Shown: positions 50,798 through 62,139 of the stretch, piece by piece
Layout of the letters: each line of letters starts with the position of its first letter
Position numbering within the stretch: the first letter of the stretch is position 1
From: Emmonsiellopsis sp. PD_33
Taxonomy: Eukaryota; Ascomycota; Eurotiomycetes; Onygenales; Ajellomycetaceae
Assembly (NCBI GenBank): GCA_032988165.1
Contig: JANTQF010000140.1
Location: 21,685 to 85,684 of the forward strand
Direction of reading: 5' to 3'
Length of the DNA: 64,000 bases
Notes under the pieces: model-generated
Databases searched by the model: none
Seen by the model: the letters and a program-made list of their open reading frames with translations, nothing else
What the model was told of the DNA's origin: nothing
Translations under genes and position numbers: made by a program

Positions 50798-51202
50798 TCA
50801 CTTTCTGCATGGGCTCCATAGATGTTGCAATTCAGGGCTTTCCACTTTGACAATTTTGAAGCAACTTCTTTTTGATAAAATAATGTGTCCAGTGGGCATC
50901 TCCGCAAACAAGCACAGTTGAAACAGTCTCTCCCACGACGGTTTATGAACACTAATAACATTGGTAGTTGAACTAATTTGAACTTGAATATTCATGCGCT
51001 TGGGTTGCACCAATGTAAGCTTGTTGATGCAGTTGGCCATTAAGGAAACAGAGGACCAGCGGATAGAACATACTCCTTGCATATCAATATGGTAGTTGAT
51101 ATCTTTATAAAGTGTATGATGGTTATTGGTTATCCCTTGAGGCTTTGAGTTGGGGATATATTCAACGAAGACTTCAAACGACTTTCGTGACATTGATGGC
51201 AT
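50798..51202 (-). CDS. Doubtful open frame of 134 codons
   Basis: An uninterrupted minus-strand frame of 134 codons begins MPSMSRKSFEVFVEYIPN. It has no recognisable domain, signal peptide or membrane segment, and lies just downstream of the APH-like pseudogene on the same strand. It could be decayed coding sequence of a former neighbour or chance. Low confidence. Confidence 0.2.
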   Translation of the reverse strand: MPSMSRKSFEVFVEYIPNSKPQGITNNHHTLYKDINYHIDMQGVCSIRWSSVSLMANCINKLTLVQPKRMNIQVQISSTTNVISVHKPSWERLFQLCLFAEMPTGHIILSKRSCFKIVKVESPELQHLWSPCRK

Positions 51203-51479
51203 GATTCTTAGAAACTTGGGGGAGGAGGACCATGTAGTGACATATGAGGATATTTCAAAGAGTACCTTTCACAAGAAGGTAGCAGTATTCAGTAAGCACT
51301 GGCTATATGGATGTTATCAAAAGCAGGAAACTCACCCAGCTAGCCAATTTACGCCATGGTCTCCTTGTATAGGCTGCATTCCTTATCCCCCGCTTCAACT
51401 TTTCGAATCCATTGACCAACCTTCCACGTGAAGAATGGAGTGTCACATCCCCGTGTAGCGAGATCAAAATCTCGCTCCA

Positions 51480-52670
51480 TACCACTCGAACCGTACACCC
51501 CGAACTAGCCAGGCTCAAGTGTTTGCATCTCCTCCGGGAAAAGGCTCCTCAGCCGGGCGAGTTCTTTTTCCATTGTCATCCTTCAGATATATATCCAGAT
51601 TTGGTTTCATGTCTCTGTGCCCGCCTTCAAGAATTTGCGGGAAGTCGCACGCTTTCCATAAGGGCAAAATGGACACGTTTTCCCAATCTAAGACGGCGGG
51701 AAATTGGACCACCATTTTCAGCAGCAAGAATATTCCGAGAGGCCGGACAATCACGGAAAAGCATCGTTTATTCATCTGCTTCGTCATTAACTGGGGACAT
51801 TTTTGAGAGTAGCTCCTGGAGAAGTAAAATATTCCGAAGTCCCTCTTCAGCTTTTTCATGGTTGTACTTGTCTCTATAACTTCCCTTTCTCGGTTTCGTT
51901 TAGTACAAAGCGTGCAAGAAGCCAGTCGTGGCTGGACTGGACGGTCCTCTGAAAAGGTCCCGGAAAACACGATTATGCCAGAAAAAGTCCATGCGCACAA
52001 TCCTACCAATATTCAGAGCACTGCCATTTTTGGCATTCTCTAACAGCGGGACTAGGATTCTGTCAGAAGCCATATTGGTGGCGTCTTCCTCTCCATAGCA
52101 AAGAACAGAATTATCCCGTAAACATTGTATGAGGCCGGCGGAATCAATATCATCTGCATCAAGAAATAAATTGCCGATTTTCGAGGATTGCTTTCGAAAT
52201 ATCAAGGCGGAATAACCTGCAATTTGCTTGGCCAGATCTATCTTTGCCGCCGAAGACAACGACTTCCAGAGATCGTCAAATCTCACACCTGGCACGCGGT
52301 TCATAATAACCCACTCAAAGCCAACTGTATTCAAAGCTGTCGGGCAAAAGCCATCGCACTGCTGGTACCAAGATTTCGAAATTACCGCGCATGAAGTCGA
52401 CGGTGGCTACCTCGCTCGGCGTTTTCAACCTCGGTTTCACTGGAAGCGAGACACGCATCGGTAGCTCTTCATCCTCGGTTTTGATCACGTATAGCTTAAT
52501 AAAACTGCCCTGGTTAAAAAATTCGAGCCTCAAAAGGCTTCTCTGGTCCAATAACTTGATGAATAATTTCTGCTATCCCCTCAAGCGAAGGTTCGACTGT
52601 CCATTTTTGATTGGAAGCCCTAGGTAATATATCGAGTTCCTCCTACGCCAGCCCGGTTTGTAGAGTCATG
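51480..52670 (-). pseudogene. Aminoglycoside-phosphotransferase-like kinase, frameshifted
   Basis: Fragments of the fungal APH / phosphotransferase-enzyme family appear in successive minus-strand frames. One is EGIAEIIHQVIGPEKPFEARI, then, after a one-base shift in a run of six T, NQGSFIKLYVIKTEDEE with VATVDFMRGN. After another shift comes WYQQCDGFCPTALNTVGFEW with MNRVPGVRFDDLW, running to DFFWHNRVFRD. Later fragments include NREREVIETST and VLDWENVSILPLWKAC, the region that normally holds the metal-binding Asp. At least four frame changes are needed in 1.2 kb. The damage is indels, not the transition type of the repeat block. Expected role when intact: phosphorylation of a small molecule; no substrate known. 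Confidence 0.75.
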
Positions 52671-53638
52671 ATGCAGACACGACTTTGTAAAGGTTGGCCT
52701 GCGGACTCGGATGCAAGGGACGGGGGGGGGTGCCGTATATATGTGGGTAACGGGTGAATGCCAGGGGGATGTGATACCTGTGTCCCAGTTTGTTTGTCAA
52801 ATAGAACTCATGTTTTATCGCAATGTCAAGTATGAAGGGTAATGTAGGGCAGAGTTATTGCCAAAGCTGCCAATATTTGGACGGGGCATGGTAAGTTTCT
52901 TTCAACCTTCTGTGATGGGCTGGCTCCATAACAACATGGTGTGTTAAATGGCATAGAAGCTTATTCAGAAAAGCAAGCCAATAACCAGCAGCCCTGCCCC
53001 ATAGCGCCCACCCCGAAAGTGTTCTCTATAACATCCACCATTTTTCTCTTCTCCCCAGGGCTTTTCTACTTCAGCGATGGTCTGGGGTTAAATTAGACTT
53101 TAAACACTAGACCTATTTAACACTAGCGTTACTAGCATTATCCCCTATTTTTAGCAAGGCCCAAGCTTAAAAACCACAATTTCATAGACTATGACTCCTC
53201 TTCTGTGTATCAATTTTTGTTTTGATAGGAGTTTCCCAATCGCACCTCTATCGACAAGGCATATGCCAATTATTTTGGGTGGAGGGGTGGTTTGGGTCGT
53301 TTACAACGCTGTGAAGCATATGTTTGAATGATGGTAGGAGCATAATAGTTAACAGCATTTGATTATGCAGGAAAGGGGAAGAGAAAAGGGGTTTTCGTGT
53401 CTAGGATTACGCGGTGGCAGTACCATCAGTAGTGACGGTATTGGAGCTGTGTTTCTTATTCAGTGTCGATGGGTTTATTGACGATGGAGAAGTAGAAGAA
53501 GATGAGCTGATGACATATGTGTAATGTGCTGCGTTATATTTGCATTCATCATTGTCTATCGTGTACTTACATCATGACTATCTCAATCCACAAATTACCT
53601 GCCAGGTAAAAACTTCCTTCCGCAAGGGGTAAATAATC
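52671..53638. other. Intergenic region
   Basis: No gene is seen. A short poly-G (52,722-52,730) occurs. The last 200 bp are the 3' flank of the TRAPPC13 gene; an alternative extension of that gene past 53,639 by splicing at GTGAGA is possible but not supported. Confidence 0.5.
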
Positions 53639-54893
53639 TCACCGCCTCTTCGTCATGAGGTTTCCAGTGGTTAAAAACCCTCTATCCCCCATATTACTTC
53701 GCCATTCAATGGACAGCTGCCCAAGAGTCGTTCGTCCATCTCGACTCATATCTTTCTGTAAACCTTCGAGGCCCTCTTGTTGGCCGTGCTCCTGTTCTAC
53801 CAGAAACGCAACCTGCAGGACGTCACGAGGGTTTAATGTTGGAGGGTCCGTCTTTACTTGATCAGGCCGTTCAAAGTCCCAGTTTAGTGACGTTGATTTG
53901 AAAGGGGGTTTGGCGCTGAGTGTGGTGGCCTATATTATAATAATTAGCAGTGCAAATGGATAAATAATGTGTTTAGGCGTTAGGCAAACATACACCAAGC
54001 GATATCGCCTCATCACCAACGTTCTCTAATTGGGCTTCAAGTGCATATCTCAGCAACCGCGACTTCCCATACGGCCCAAGAGCCCGATTATCCACTTCGA
54101 GCGGAGCCAGCTCCGTCGCCTTGGTCCGCACGCTCAAGCACGGCTGGGCAATAAATTGGTAAAGCTTCCGAAATGTCCTTACTCGCCCACTTGCCGCATG
54201 TGCTTCACCCGCCAACATTGTCTCCGTATAGCTAACACTAACAGCCAGAACGTGATTGCCCTCTTCCTTTAAATCAAATCGAACAATCTTCTGGAACGAC
54301 TGCGCCTTTCCCAAGCCGTTGGACTGCGCCTCGTCATCTGGCGGGGAGAGGTCGAGAGGAACGATTTGAGAGGGCGTTTGCATTTCGGCGATTATGCGGA
54401 TAGAGTTCACGACTCTATTTTCTGTGGTTGATGGGAGTTCGTTGTTTGCGCATAGCGAGCAGGAGAATGTCTCGCCGACGTATGCGGAGCCGAAGGACGG
54501 AGGGAGTGTGACCTATCAACAGCTTTAAGCCGCAAAGTCCTGGATAAAGGTTTATGGAGGGAATGTGCCTACATTGGGGCTGAGTATGAACTGGCTATCG
54601 GAGCCATCAAATGGATAGCTGAGGGAGGCCTTTACGGGTATGTGTTCATTCTCGCTCGGGAGGGGGTATTGGTATGATAAGGAGGGTCGTGAGAGTCTGA
54701 TTGATGACGGTCGATGAGTATATCGTCAGAAATGGCTGGTGGGACGGGACCAGAAGCTCACCGTAAAACTGGTTTGTGATCAGCCAGTAGTTGCGTAACT
54801 CGACGAATATCTCGCGGAAGCTTGCATACCTTTTAGTGAAACTGAATGGGGCTCTTTGACTTCGGCGCCAGAGTGGGCGCGCGGTCGAGCCAT
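53639..54893 (-). CDS. TRAPPC13 (DUF974) subunit of TRAPP complex
   Basis: Five exons on the minus strand: 54,893-54,830, 54,768-54,762 (7 nt), 54,696-54,573, 54,512-53,994 and 53,929-53,639. They total 1,005 nt, or 334 residues. The family signatures are PHSVSLK at the N-terminus, YQFIAQPCLSVRTKATEL and RYALEAQLENVGDEAISLG in the middle, and LGQLSIEWRSNMGD near the end. TRAPPC13 belongs to the metazoan/fungal-type TRAPPIII complex, which activates Rab1/Ypt1 in secretion and autophagy (known for the family). The micro-exon TTTTACG is flanked by ACAAACCAG and GTGAGC. It supplies Val-Leu-Arg across two junctions, joining SLK to LSRPSLS. Without it the frame breaks. It shares a 460-bp divergent promoter with the SWIM-RING gene. 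Confidence 0.88.
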
Positions 54894-55353
54894 GTTTGCG
54901 CTCAATGGCACGGGATATTATGGACTCTGAGGCCAGTCAGGGCTTTTGGTAACAATAGGCTCACTAGAATATTGATATATCACCGGAGTAGCGGTGTCAA
55001 GTCCAACGCGCAACTGCAATGAGGGATGGAGGTTGTCGACAAGCAGGAAAGACGTCGGAAGCAGCCGCGATGTCTTGGCATGTCCCCCACGGCCAAGCTC
55101 CTGGATAAACAATGTTCCGGCGTGGAGTTCCGCTGTTTATGTCATCATCATAGCTCCCCTGATCTCGAGCTTCATAGTTCAAGTTCTCAACATCAACAGC
55201 TCCAACCAAGACGTCAACATTCAGCCAGCACTTCCCCCAACTTGTCCATATTCAATCGGCGTATCTACGCGTAAACCATTCGAGTTTTTACCTCCACTTC
55301 CTGATTTCCCTCTTACTCTACTTTTCATAACCTGCATACCCACCCCTCGAAGT
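54894..55353. promoter_or_regulatory. Shared divergent promoter region
   Basis: A 460-bp interval between head-to-head genes TRAPPC13 (minus) and SWIM-RING (plus). It must carry both 5' UTRs and promoters. I see no clear TATA box; open frames running through it are not supported as coding. Confidence 0.5.
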
Positions 55354-56653
55354 ATGGAGAGCAGCAACGCAAGACTCACAGAACCAACTACCCCCCGACG
55401 AAGCAGTAAACGGAAACGTACTCCCGAGCAGGATGTTGTTTCGCCGCGATCTACTAGACGGAAGCAAGTTCGAACTGCAATTGCCAGCGGCGAGACTCCA
55501 GTAATCGACTTGACGCGTGGTTCCACCCCCGACGAACCCAAAACCACCCCACGGAAACGAACGAAGAAGACCGATAACTCTCCAGTTGCTGAGAAAGAGG
55601 AGCACAGACTGCGCGTCTTCCGTTCCAAGCCCCCGAAAATGTTCAATCAGAAGCTGGAGAGAGCTCAGACGCAGAGGTGGGTAATTTCTACACCACGCCT
55701 CTAACGCAGCTTACTCTGACCGTACACATATAGACTCTTCGTTGTTGACCGCACGAGAGGCGGCACAGAGGAAGTGCCCGAGGAAACCGTACAGATCGTG
55801 GGGACGACGGGGAATATATACCAAGTTGTCATTGGCAAGGAACCGTCATGTACTTGTCCAGACGCGCTGAAGGGAAATCAATGCAAACATATTATCTATG
55901 TATGCGTCAACTACCTACAAGCGGATACCTATTGCAAATGGAACGGTTCCACTAACGTCCTCCCTCACAGGTTTTATTCCATGTGCTGAAAGTTTCAAGA
56001 CATCTCCAATATCAACTCGCCTTCCTCTCATCGGTGAGTAGGTCGCGTATTCATCCGCATATTCACAAACATATGCCCTAACAGCGAATAACCAGGAACT
56101 CCGCGAAATATTCTCCAAAGCGCCTCTAAACCCCAAAGACAGCGCGTCGACAGAAAACGAGGCAGGAAACCGCAAGGCGGTGGAAGGCGACTGTCCGATC
56201 TGCTTCATGGAATTCCACCCTGCGGCCGAAAGCATCGTTTGGTGCAAAGCCGCGTGCGGGAACAATATACACAAAGCTTGCTTTGACAGGTGGGCCGCGA
56301 GTCGTGCGGGGGAGGAAGTCCGTTGTGTTTATTGGTATGTTATGCTGGCTACCTTTCGTTGCTTTCATCAAGCTAACTGCATTTCCTACTCAATTAGTCG
56401 GACACCCTGGGCAGCCGAGACTTCGTATTCGAAGCTTCTGACTGAGGGCACGCGTAATGCGGAGGGGTATATCAATGTGGCGCCACAGATGGGATTGTCT
56501 GGCATCAGAGGTATGAATGACATCCTGATTCCTTACCGTCGGGCATTCGAAAGGGGCGGAGGTACGGTACTAATGGGTTGTTTGGTAGATTACTCAAGCT
56601 ATCACCCGCAATGGGTGCGCAGACACCTGTATGACGATGACTTCTTCTGGTAA
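55354..56653 (+). CDS. SWIM zinc finger and RING protein (probable E3 ubiquitin ligase)
   Basis: Six exons: 55,354-55,676, 55,734-55,899, 55,971-56,033, 56,096-56,334, 56,398-56,510 and 56,589-56,653. They total 969 nt, or 322 residues. The N-terminal 100 residues are basic and Thr/Pro/Arg-rich with PRRSSKRKR, a likely nuclear signal. The SWIM finger has Cys147, Cys149, Cys158 and His160 (CTCPDALKGNQCKH). The RING has Cys217, Cys220, Cys234, Cys238, His243, Cys246, Cys261 and Cys264. The C-terminus is aromatic and acidic. SWIM plus RING is the layout of ZSWIM2/MEX-type E3 ligases (family knowledge). The start ATG is the first to give a compact N-terminus; a longer frame upstream to 54,994 would run into the shared promoter. 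Confidence 0.88.
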
Positions 56654-57332
56654 CGTAGCGTCTACATACCAGCTCGCACATTCGACCAGACACCGTGACT
56701 TGGAAGAAATTATCAACCATCATGGGCATCATACATATCATATCGGGTCTTTGTCTCTGTCTCTCCCTCACCCCATTGAATCGTCGGTTCATCACTGCAT
56801 ATACCAGATGTCCCCCTTATAGACACCTAGGGTCTCCATATTCCATCCAACACGACATTGAATAACAGAAGAATCCAAGTCCTCCCAGATGTATTCCGTC
56901 CGTCCTAGATAGATAAGCACTGTCTTCCGGCAAGATCTAACCTTGGCCTGTGGCACATATACATGGATGCAGAAAGATGATTACCAAGCTATCGATCGAT
57001 TGGTACGAGTCTAATCAAGGCCGTTGGACAGGGGGAAAGAAGAAAGGGGATGTTAGTTGGTTGGTTAGTGAGGAGTATATCATAGATAGATATACCATGT
57101 AGCCACCTATAATTGTATAATAGAAAGATCCATTCAATTCAATTCAATTCAAATTCAATTGAAAAAACAGATTAAAAATAAAACGCCCCTCCATTCTTCG
57201 CGGCATGGTATATAATATAATAAGTCACATCAAATCCCAACGCCATTATTACAATATACATACCCACTACGCCCCCATCCCGTCCATCCATCCTCAAAAA
57301 ACACCGCCCAAACAAAAGAAAAAGAAAAGAAA
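56654..57332. other. Convergent 3' flank
   Basis: This lies between the SWIM-RING stop and the CHL4 stop. It contains an AATTC repeat (57,133-57,160) and AT-rich stretches suited to poly-A signals for both strands (AATAAAA near 57,177). No gene is seen. Confidence 0.5.
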
Positions 57333-58901
57333 TCACCCACCCCCCTTCCTCCTCAACAACAACCCCCCTTTCACAACCCCCTCACTAACCCCTTCCTCCC
57401 CACTCATCCAACTCGGCATCCTCGCAGCGTCAACGACGCCGAGTTCCGCGAGCTGGCGTAGGCCGGCGATGACGTGTGAGCCGGAGAGGGTTAGGGAGAT
57501 GACGGGTGGGTTTGTGGTGGGGGTTTCATCGTCAGAGTCGGAGTCGTCGGGTTGGGTGATGGGTGACGGAGATGGGGAGACAGGGTCTAGCAGGCGAATT
57601 GAAAGGCGGTCAAGTGCTGGTTGTGGGATTGGTTGTTGTTTAGGGAGGCGTTGTGGTTGTGGGTGTGTTTCCGTAGGTATCGATACGGGATGTTGTAACC
57701 CCGCCGTCCCGAAGCGGGAATTCACAGCTAGTTTCCGCTTCTTCGCAACCTGGGCAGTTTCCGGGTCTATGGCCTGGAAGGGTTCTTTTTTCTTCTTCCC
57801 ACCCACTTCCTGTCCTAGTAATGGAATATTCTCCTTCCCATCCCCTACCCCATCTACTCTTACCAAACCATCACTCACCTCCCTCGGCAGTCTGGGATCA
57901 AGCGGACACCCCTCCGCCACCGCATCCGCAAAGATCGTAAACGCGCCGTTGGCGCAATTCGTCCTCCCAGGCCCACGTAGTGCAAGTAGCGTATGCAAGC
58001 TTTTAGCAGTTAGGGAGGTGGGTTCTAGTGTATATCTTTCCTGCGGGCGAGAGAGGGCGATGGGGATTGCGTCTTTGACGAGGCGGCGGAGGGTGCGGGT
58101 GTCTGTAGCTGTTTGCGTGGGTTTGGTGGTTGCGGAGGAAGATGAGGAGAGCAGCGAGGAGTAAATATACGGAGAGCTATCCGGGAAGGCGAGGTAGATA
58201 ATCCTCGTGGTATCTGTGTATATATACGGGGACTGGCGGGGTTGTTGGTATGGAGAATCGACGACGAAGATGCGCACGAAGGTTATTGGCAGCTTCTGTG
58301 AGCGCGAGATGTGGTAGTGCGCTTTTACGAGCGGGGATATCTCGCGGTGGAGGGATCTGATGAATGTTGAGCCGTGGAAGCGGGGGAGTGAAGCGGTAAT
58401 ACTATCCCTCCCCCCTGATTGGGATCGCGGAGTCGTAGTCGAGTCCGTGCCTGCTTTTATCGGAACCAATTGCAGGGCCGTCCACCGATGCCCGACAGGA
58501 TGGTCTTCTATATAGCGGACATCGATCATCGCCAGCTGCCGCAGCGTGATGCCCTGCCGCCAATCGCCCTCGAGAATGCGATCGATCACCTCCCTCTTCC
58601 CGCCTTTGCGGGCGCGGAGGTCTTCGTAGATGCCTCGTAATTCCTCGATCGAGTCTGCGGGCGGATAGGCGTTCGTCTCATCGTCTTCATCTTCTGTGTA
58701 ATTCTTCACGCTGTTCCGGCCCAGGTAGGGCGGGAATGCGGTGACAGATTTATCATCTAGCCATTGGAGGACGAGGGAGAGGAGGGAGGGTCGGGAGAGT
58801 TTTCCGAGCGCTTTGAGGAGGGAGGGGGTAGTTGAGGGGATGCGCAGGGTGTCGGGCAGGCTGGCGGAGGTTGGGGCGCGGACGGCTGTTCGACGGGCCA
58901 T
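57333..58901 (-). CDS. CENP-N/CHL4 (Mis15) kinetochore protein, single exon
   Basis: The start is ATG at 58,901 (MARRTAVRAP); the frame extends upstream to 58,973 without another ATG. The product is 522 residues without introns. The N-terminal part (LPDTLRIPSTTPSLLKALGKLSRPSLLSLVLQW, first lines only partly quoted here) is the CENP-N/CHL4 family signature, followed by REVIDRILEGDWRQGITLRQ. The central domain carries the aromatic/basic segment KLPITFVRIFV. A Pro/Ser/Asp-rich linker leads to a C-terminal helix (SHVIAGLRQLAELGVVDAARMPSWM). CHL4/CENP-N links inner kinetochore to centromeric CENP-A nucleosomes. An antisense open frame (57,205-58,164) is a shadow. Confidence 0.85.
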   Translation of the reverse strand: MARRTAVRAPTSASLPDTLRIPSTTPSLLKALGKLSRPSLLSLVLQWLDDKSVTAFPPYLGRNSVKNYTEDEDDETNAYPPADSIEELRGIYEDLRARKGGKREVIDRILEGDWRQGITLRQLAMIDVRYIEDHPVGHRWTALQLVPIKAGTDSTTTPRSQSGGRDSITASLPRFHGSTFIRSLHREISPLVKAHYHISRSQKLPITFVRIFVVDSPYQQPRQSPYIYTDTTRIIYLAFPDSSPYIYSSLLSSSSSATTKPTQTATDTRTLRRLVKDAIPIALSRPQERYTLEPTSLTAKSLHTLLALRGPGRTNCANGAFTIFADAVAEGCPLDPRLPREVSDGLVRVDGVGDGKENIPLLGQEVGGKKKKEPFQAIDPETAQVAKKRKLAVNSRFGTAGLQHPVSIPTETHPQPQRLPKQQPIPQPALDRLSIRLLDPVSPSPSPITQPDDSDSDDETPTTNPPVISLTLSGSHVIAGLRQLAELGVVDAARMPSWMSGEEGVSEGVVKGGLLLRRKGGG

Positions 58902-60738
58902 TTTGATGTTGAGCAGGTCGTCGCTTTGGACGCGATGAAGCCATCCAGGTTTGTTTACGGAGTATGTCAACAAGCGATAAGGTCACGTGCTGATAAGGAT
59001 AGCCTCCTCTCCTCTGGGCTGTCAAGAACAATCCGATTGCTGTCCACTCCGACTTTGCAGAAAGACGTTGTTGGCGGCATCTTGTGGTTACCAGCTGGCT
59101 ACGAATAATGCGGCAATCCCTTCGTGAACATCGTCTGGTTATGCTCAGTCAAACTAATGAACAGCCCGGCTGTCCTACCACTATGGAGGATGGGTGTATC
59201 GGGGAACGAACAACAGCATCCATGGATTCTACATCATCTTTGAGCGCGCTTAATAATCTCTACGCTTTTGCATCAGCCAAGCTTCAAGATTTCCTCCCGC
59301 TTGCCTGAAGGGTTCCAAGGTTCTTCTCAGATTCGACCCCAGATTCCAAGGCTTCTTGAAAGTTGAGCCTCCTCTTGGCTCCAGTCGATATTACCCTGCA
59401 ATGATAGCCCATCAGCACGAGAAGTCGAGGACACCAGGAGGCGGCCACTCAATCACGACATCTGGGCGTCAATTAACTACAATAAGCGTGGGGGACCGAC
59501 AACGATTCAGAACAACATTCCAGCTTCCGCGGCCAATCGCCAGCTGAGCAGCGCGCAGCCACTGCAGACTCCCTGCCCAGTCGACGACCAGCAGCAGGGG
59601 CATTGGTTGGCTTTGTAATACGCTACTTTGACCCTCGGTCAACAGACGACGACCCGCCTCCCTAGCTTCAAGCCGCCTGGGGGCTTGTTTGGCGTGGGCT
59701 TTGATTGGCGACGGGCGAGGCAGTTTATCTATCAGAATTTGATAATTCTCATGGCTATTTTTCCTGCGGGTTAACGCGGCTGACGAGGATGAGGCCCACG
59801 GGAATGCTGTATTCCCCCAGGACGGTGTCGAGTGCCCTGGGAGGATACAGCAGTCGCACGAAACAGTGCCGACTGTGACGCTGTGCTACTTACTGTATGG
59901 CTTCCCCGCTTTCATTTGTAATTCTGGTGGTGGTTTGATATTGCCCCGTCTCACGAGGAGGGCTGGTTATCGGATGCAAACCGCATCCAGCGCGGTGAGG
60001 AGCATTGCCATGGGAGAAGCCGGGAATTATCCAGCGTCCGATCTCGGCAGCGTTTTCGGTGGCAAAAGAAAACATGAATCCGAGAAACCCAGTTAGTCAG
60101 CACTGGTTGGCTCAGAGTTTTGGACCACCGAGGACACAGAAGGGAAGAAAAAGCAGATGCAAGAATTAGAAGAGGCTGCAGGTGGTCTTCAATTGCATGC
60201 GCATGTCCAGCAGCCAGCATAAAATATCCGGATACACCATCTTGTCTCCAAATAACCGCTGTATAAAATTGTCTGGACAGACCTTGGCAGCGGCTTTGTC
60301 AGCCATCCCCCACTCCCCCTCCGCCAATCGCCCGCCGGTTCCACGGTTTTTTGTCGTCCGACGGCCACAGTCTGACTGGCCCGGTCTCGTCTCTCCAGTC
60401 ACCCTCGCCCGCTCTCACTCTCTCTATCTCTATCTCTCAATCACGCTCGCATCTCGATCCCCAGACCACCGCAACACTCCCTCGTCTCTGGTCGCCCGTG
60501 TCCTGCTCTTCGGCATCGCCTGCCGTAGCGCAGTGGGGGTTTTCGTATCCTGTGGCAAACTCGTGTCATCCTCCACGCTCTTTCTCGACCCGGTTTCCGT
60601 CGTCGAAACTCCCATCTCAAGGCCTCGAGGCGCCATTGAGCACACGCCCCGAGTGCCCGGCACGATATATTTACCCACGGGACCCCAGAGTCGTGATATA
60701 TCTTCCCGCACAGCGGCCCCCAAGGCCCATCGCGAGCC
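58902..60738. promoter_or_regulatory. Divergent region between CHL4 and metR-like gene, long leader
   Basis: This 1.84-kb interval separates two head-to-head genes. Pyrimidine-rich CTCTCTATCTCTATCTCTC at about 60,417-60,440 is the kind of tract found near fungal transcription starts, suggesting a ~300-bp leader for the bZIP gene. Small ATGs near 60,196 and 60,203 lie farther upstream and would matter only if transcription starts there. Overlapping open frames at 60,182-60,869 lack domains. Confidence 0.45.
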
Positions 60739-62139
60739 ATGTCCAACTTCACCGGGCGTCGAGCCCCGAATTTCTCCCAGTACATCAACGAACTGAACAC
60801 GATTCCCTCGCCGTACGATCAGGCCCAGCAGCAGCAGGAGCAGCAGGAGCTGTTCGACGTGGATGCTGAATTGGCTCTCTTCACGAATGCTGAGTTCCTG
60901 GACTTTGATGCGGTGGGAGAACTGCCGGTCGACATGTCGGTCAAGTTCGAGGCGGGGGAGGGCCAGCATGACGCGCAGAAGGATAATGGGACCAAGTATT
61001 TGGACATGTTGAATGGTGAGTTGATCTCTACTTTGGTTTATCTGTGTAAACCGTGCGTGCTTTTCTATATATGATACGACTCTCCTATTGTGAGAAGCCC
61101 AACCATGCGTTTTCTTGCTGGTCCTTGTCTATCTATGCTCTGGGTAGCTGTGGCTCGTGCAGCAGCTGGGCTGCATTGCAATTTTTCTGCTATCTGTTAT
61201 CGCCGGGTTGCATTTTGATACCCACTCCGATGGCACCACAGCCCTACTCCTCTTTTGCTGGCGAACCCATGCCGGGGCTGCCTGGATCCTGGCGCCGCTT
61301 GGGGGCTCCCTGCCGCAGCGTCTGCTCTCGTTGGCTCTGGCTGCTGCCGCTCTCTGCGCCGTCCGCGGCCAGCTCTCCATCGCGCTCCATCTGCCTCCCC
61401 TAGGCCAGCACGTGATGGGCCCAAAACATCACGCAATCTCACGTGACTATGGCATCTGTCGCGGCTGCCCCGGTGTTTCTGGCCGTTGTCTGTTTCGGCG
61501 GCGGCCGATTTGTGATCCTGACGTTCCCCAGCTTCTCTCCGTCTTCTGTATTTGTATGGGGAAGTGTCTGTTTGCGCCGGTGGACTGACACCTTAAAACC
61601 AACTCTACAATGAGCCAGACTTCAACCTCCCCAACTATACGCCTGACTACTCTTCGCCCATGCTCCCCATGCAGACGCCTGCCTACCCGCTCTCCCAGCC
61701 ACAAGCTCCCGCCCATCATGGCGCCCCCCTAAACGCCGCCGACATCCGGCCCTCCATCCCGCAGCAGATGCCCGCCCAATCACCAGCCAGCTCAACCCCA
61801 GGCTCCAGCCGGAAGCAGGACGCTGCGCCCGCAACGCCCAATGTCGACGAGGCTGCGCGAATGGCCCAGGAGGAGGACAAGCGCCGCCGCAACACGGCCG
61901 CCAGCGCGCGCTTCCGCATCAAGAAGAAGGAACGCGAAAAGAACATGGAGCGCACCGTCAAGGACGTCACCGCCAAGAACGCCGCCCTTGAAGCCCGCAT
62001 CAACCAGCTCGAGACGGAAAATCGCTGGCTGAAGAACCTCATCACAGAGAAGAACGGCGCGCCACTGGCGGACGGCGACATTGCGGGGATGTTCGACAAG
62101 TTCCGGGAAAGCGCGGAGAATGTCGAGCGGAGGTCGTAA
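60739..62139 (+). CDS. metR: bZIP sulfur-metabolism regulator, MetR/Cys-3 type
   Basis: Two exons, 60,739-61,015 and 61,619-62,139, give 265 residues. The intron is 603 bp, with donor GTGAGT and acceptor GAGCCAG; joining at 61,618 restores LN-D-FNLPNYTPDY. The N-terminus MSNFTGRRAPNFSQYI and the acidic LFDVDAELALFTNAEFLDFD are typical of the family. The basic region covers residues 177-204 (RRRNTAASARFRIKKKERE) and the zipper residues 206-234 (leucine/isoleucine/asparagine heptads). Family members activate sulfate uptake and assimilation genes when sulfur is limiting and are controlled by an SCF ubiquitin ligase with a MetB/Scon-2 F-box. The in-frame read-through of exon 1 ends at 61,074, so intron retention would give a protein without bZIP. 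Confidence 0.9.

Noticed and set aside
57205..58164. 319-codon plus-strand open frame
   Set aside because: Antisense shadow of the CHL4/CENP-N gene; Ser/Gly/Arg-rich without a domain.
61157..61588. 143-codon open frame within the metR-like intron
   Set aside because: Starts and ends inside the intron and resembles no protein; nearby frames on both strands are also open.
31764..62139. tRNA or rRNA genes
   Set aside because: I looked for GGTTCGAATCC-type B boxes with a matching A box; candidates such as 42,072-42,082 lack the partner and the cloverleaf.
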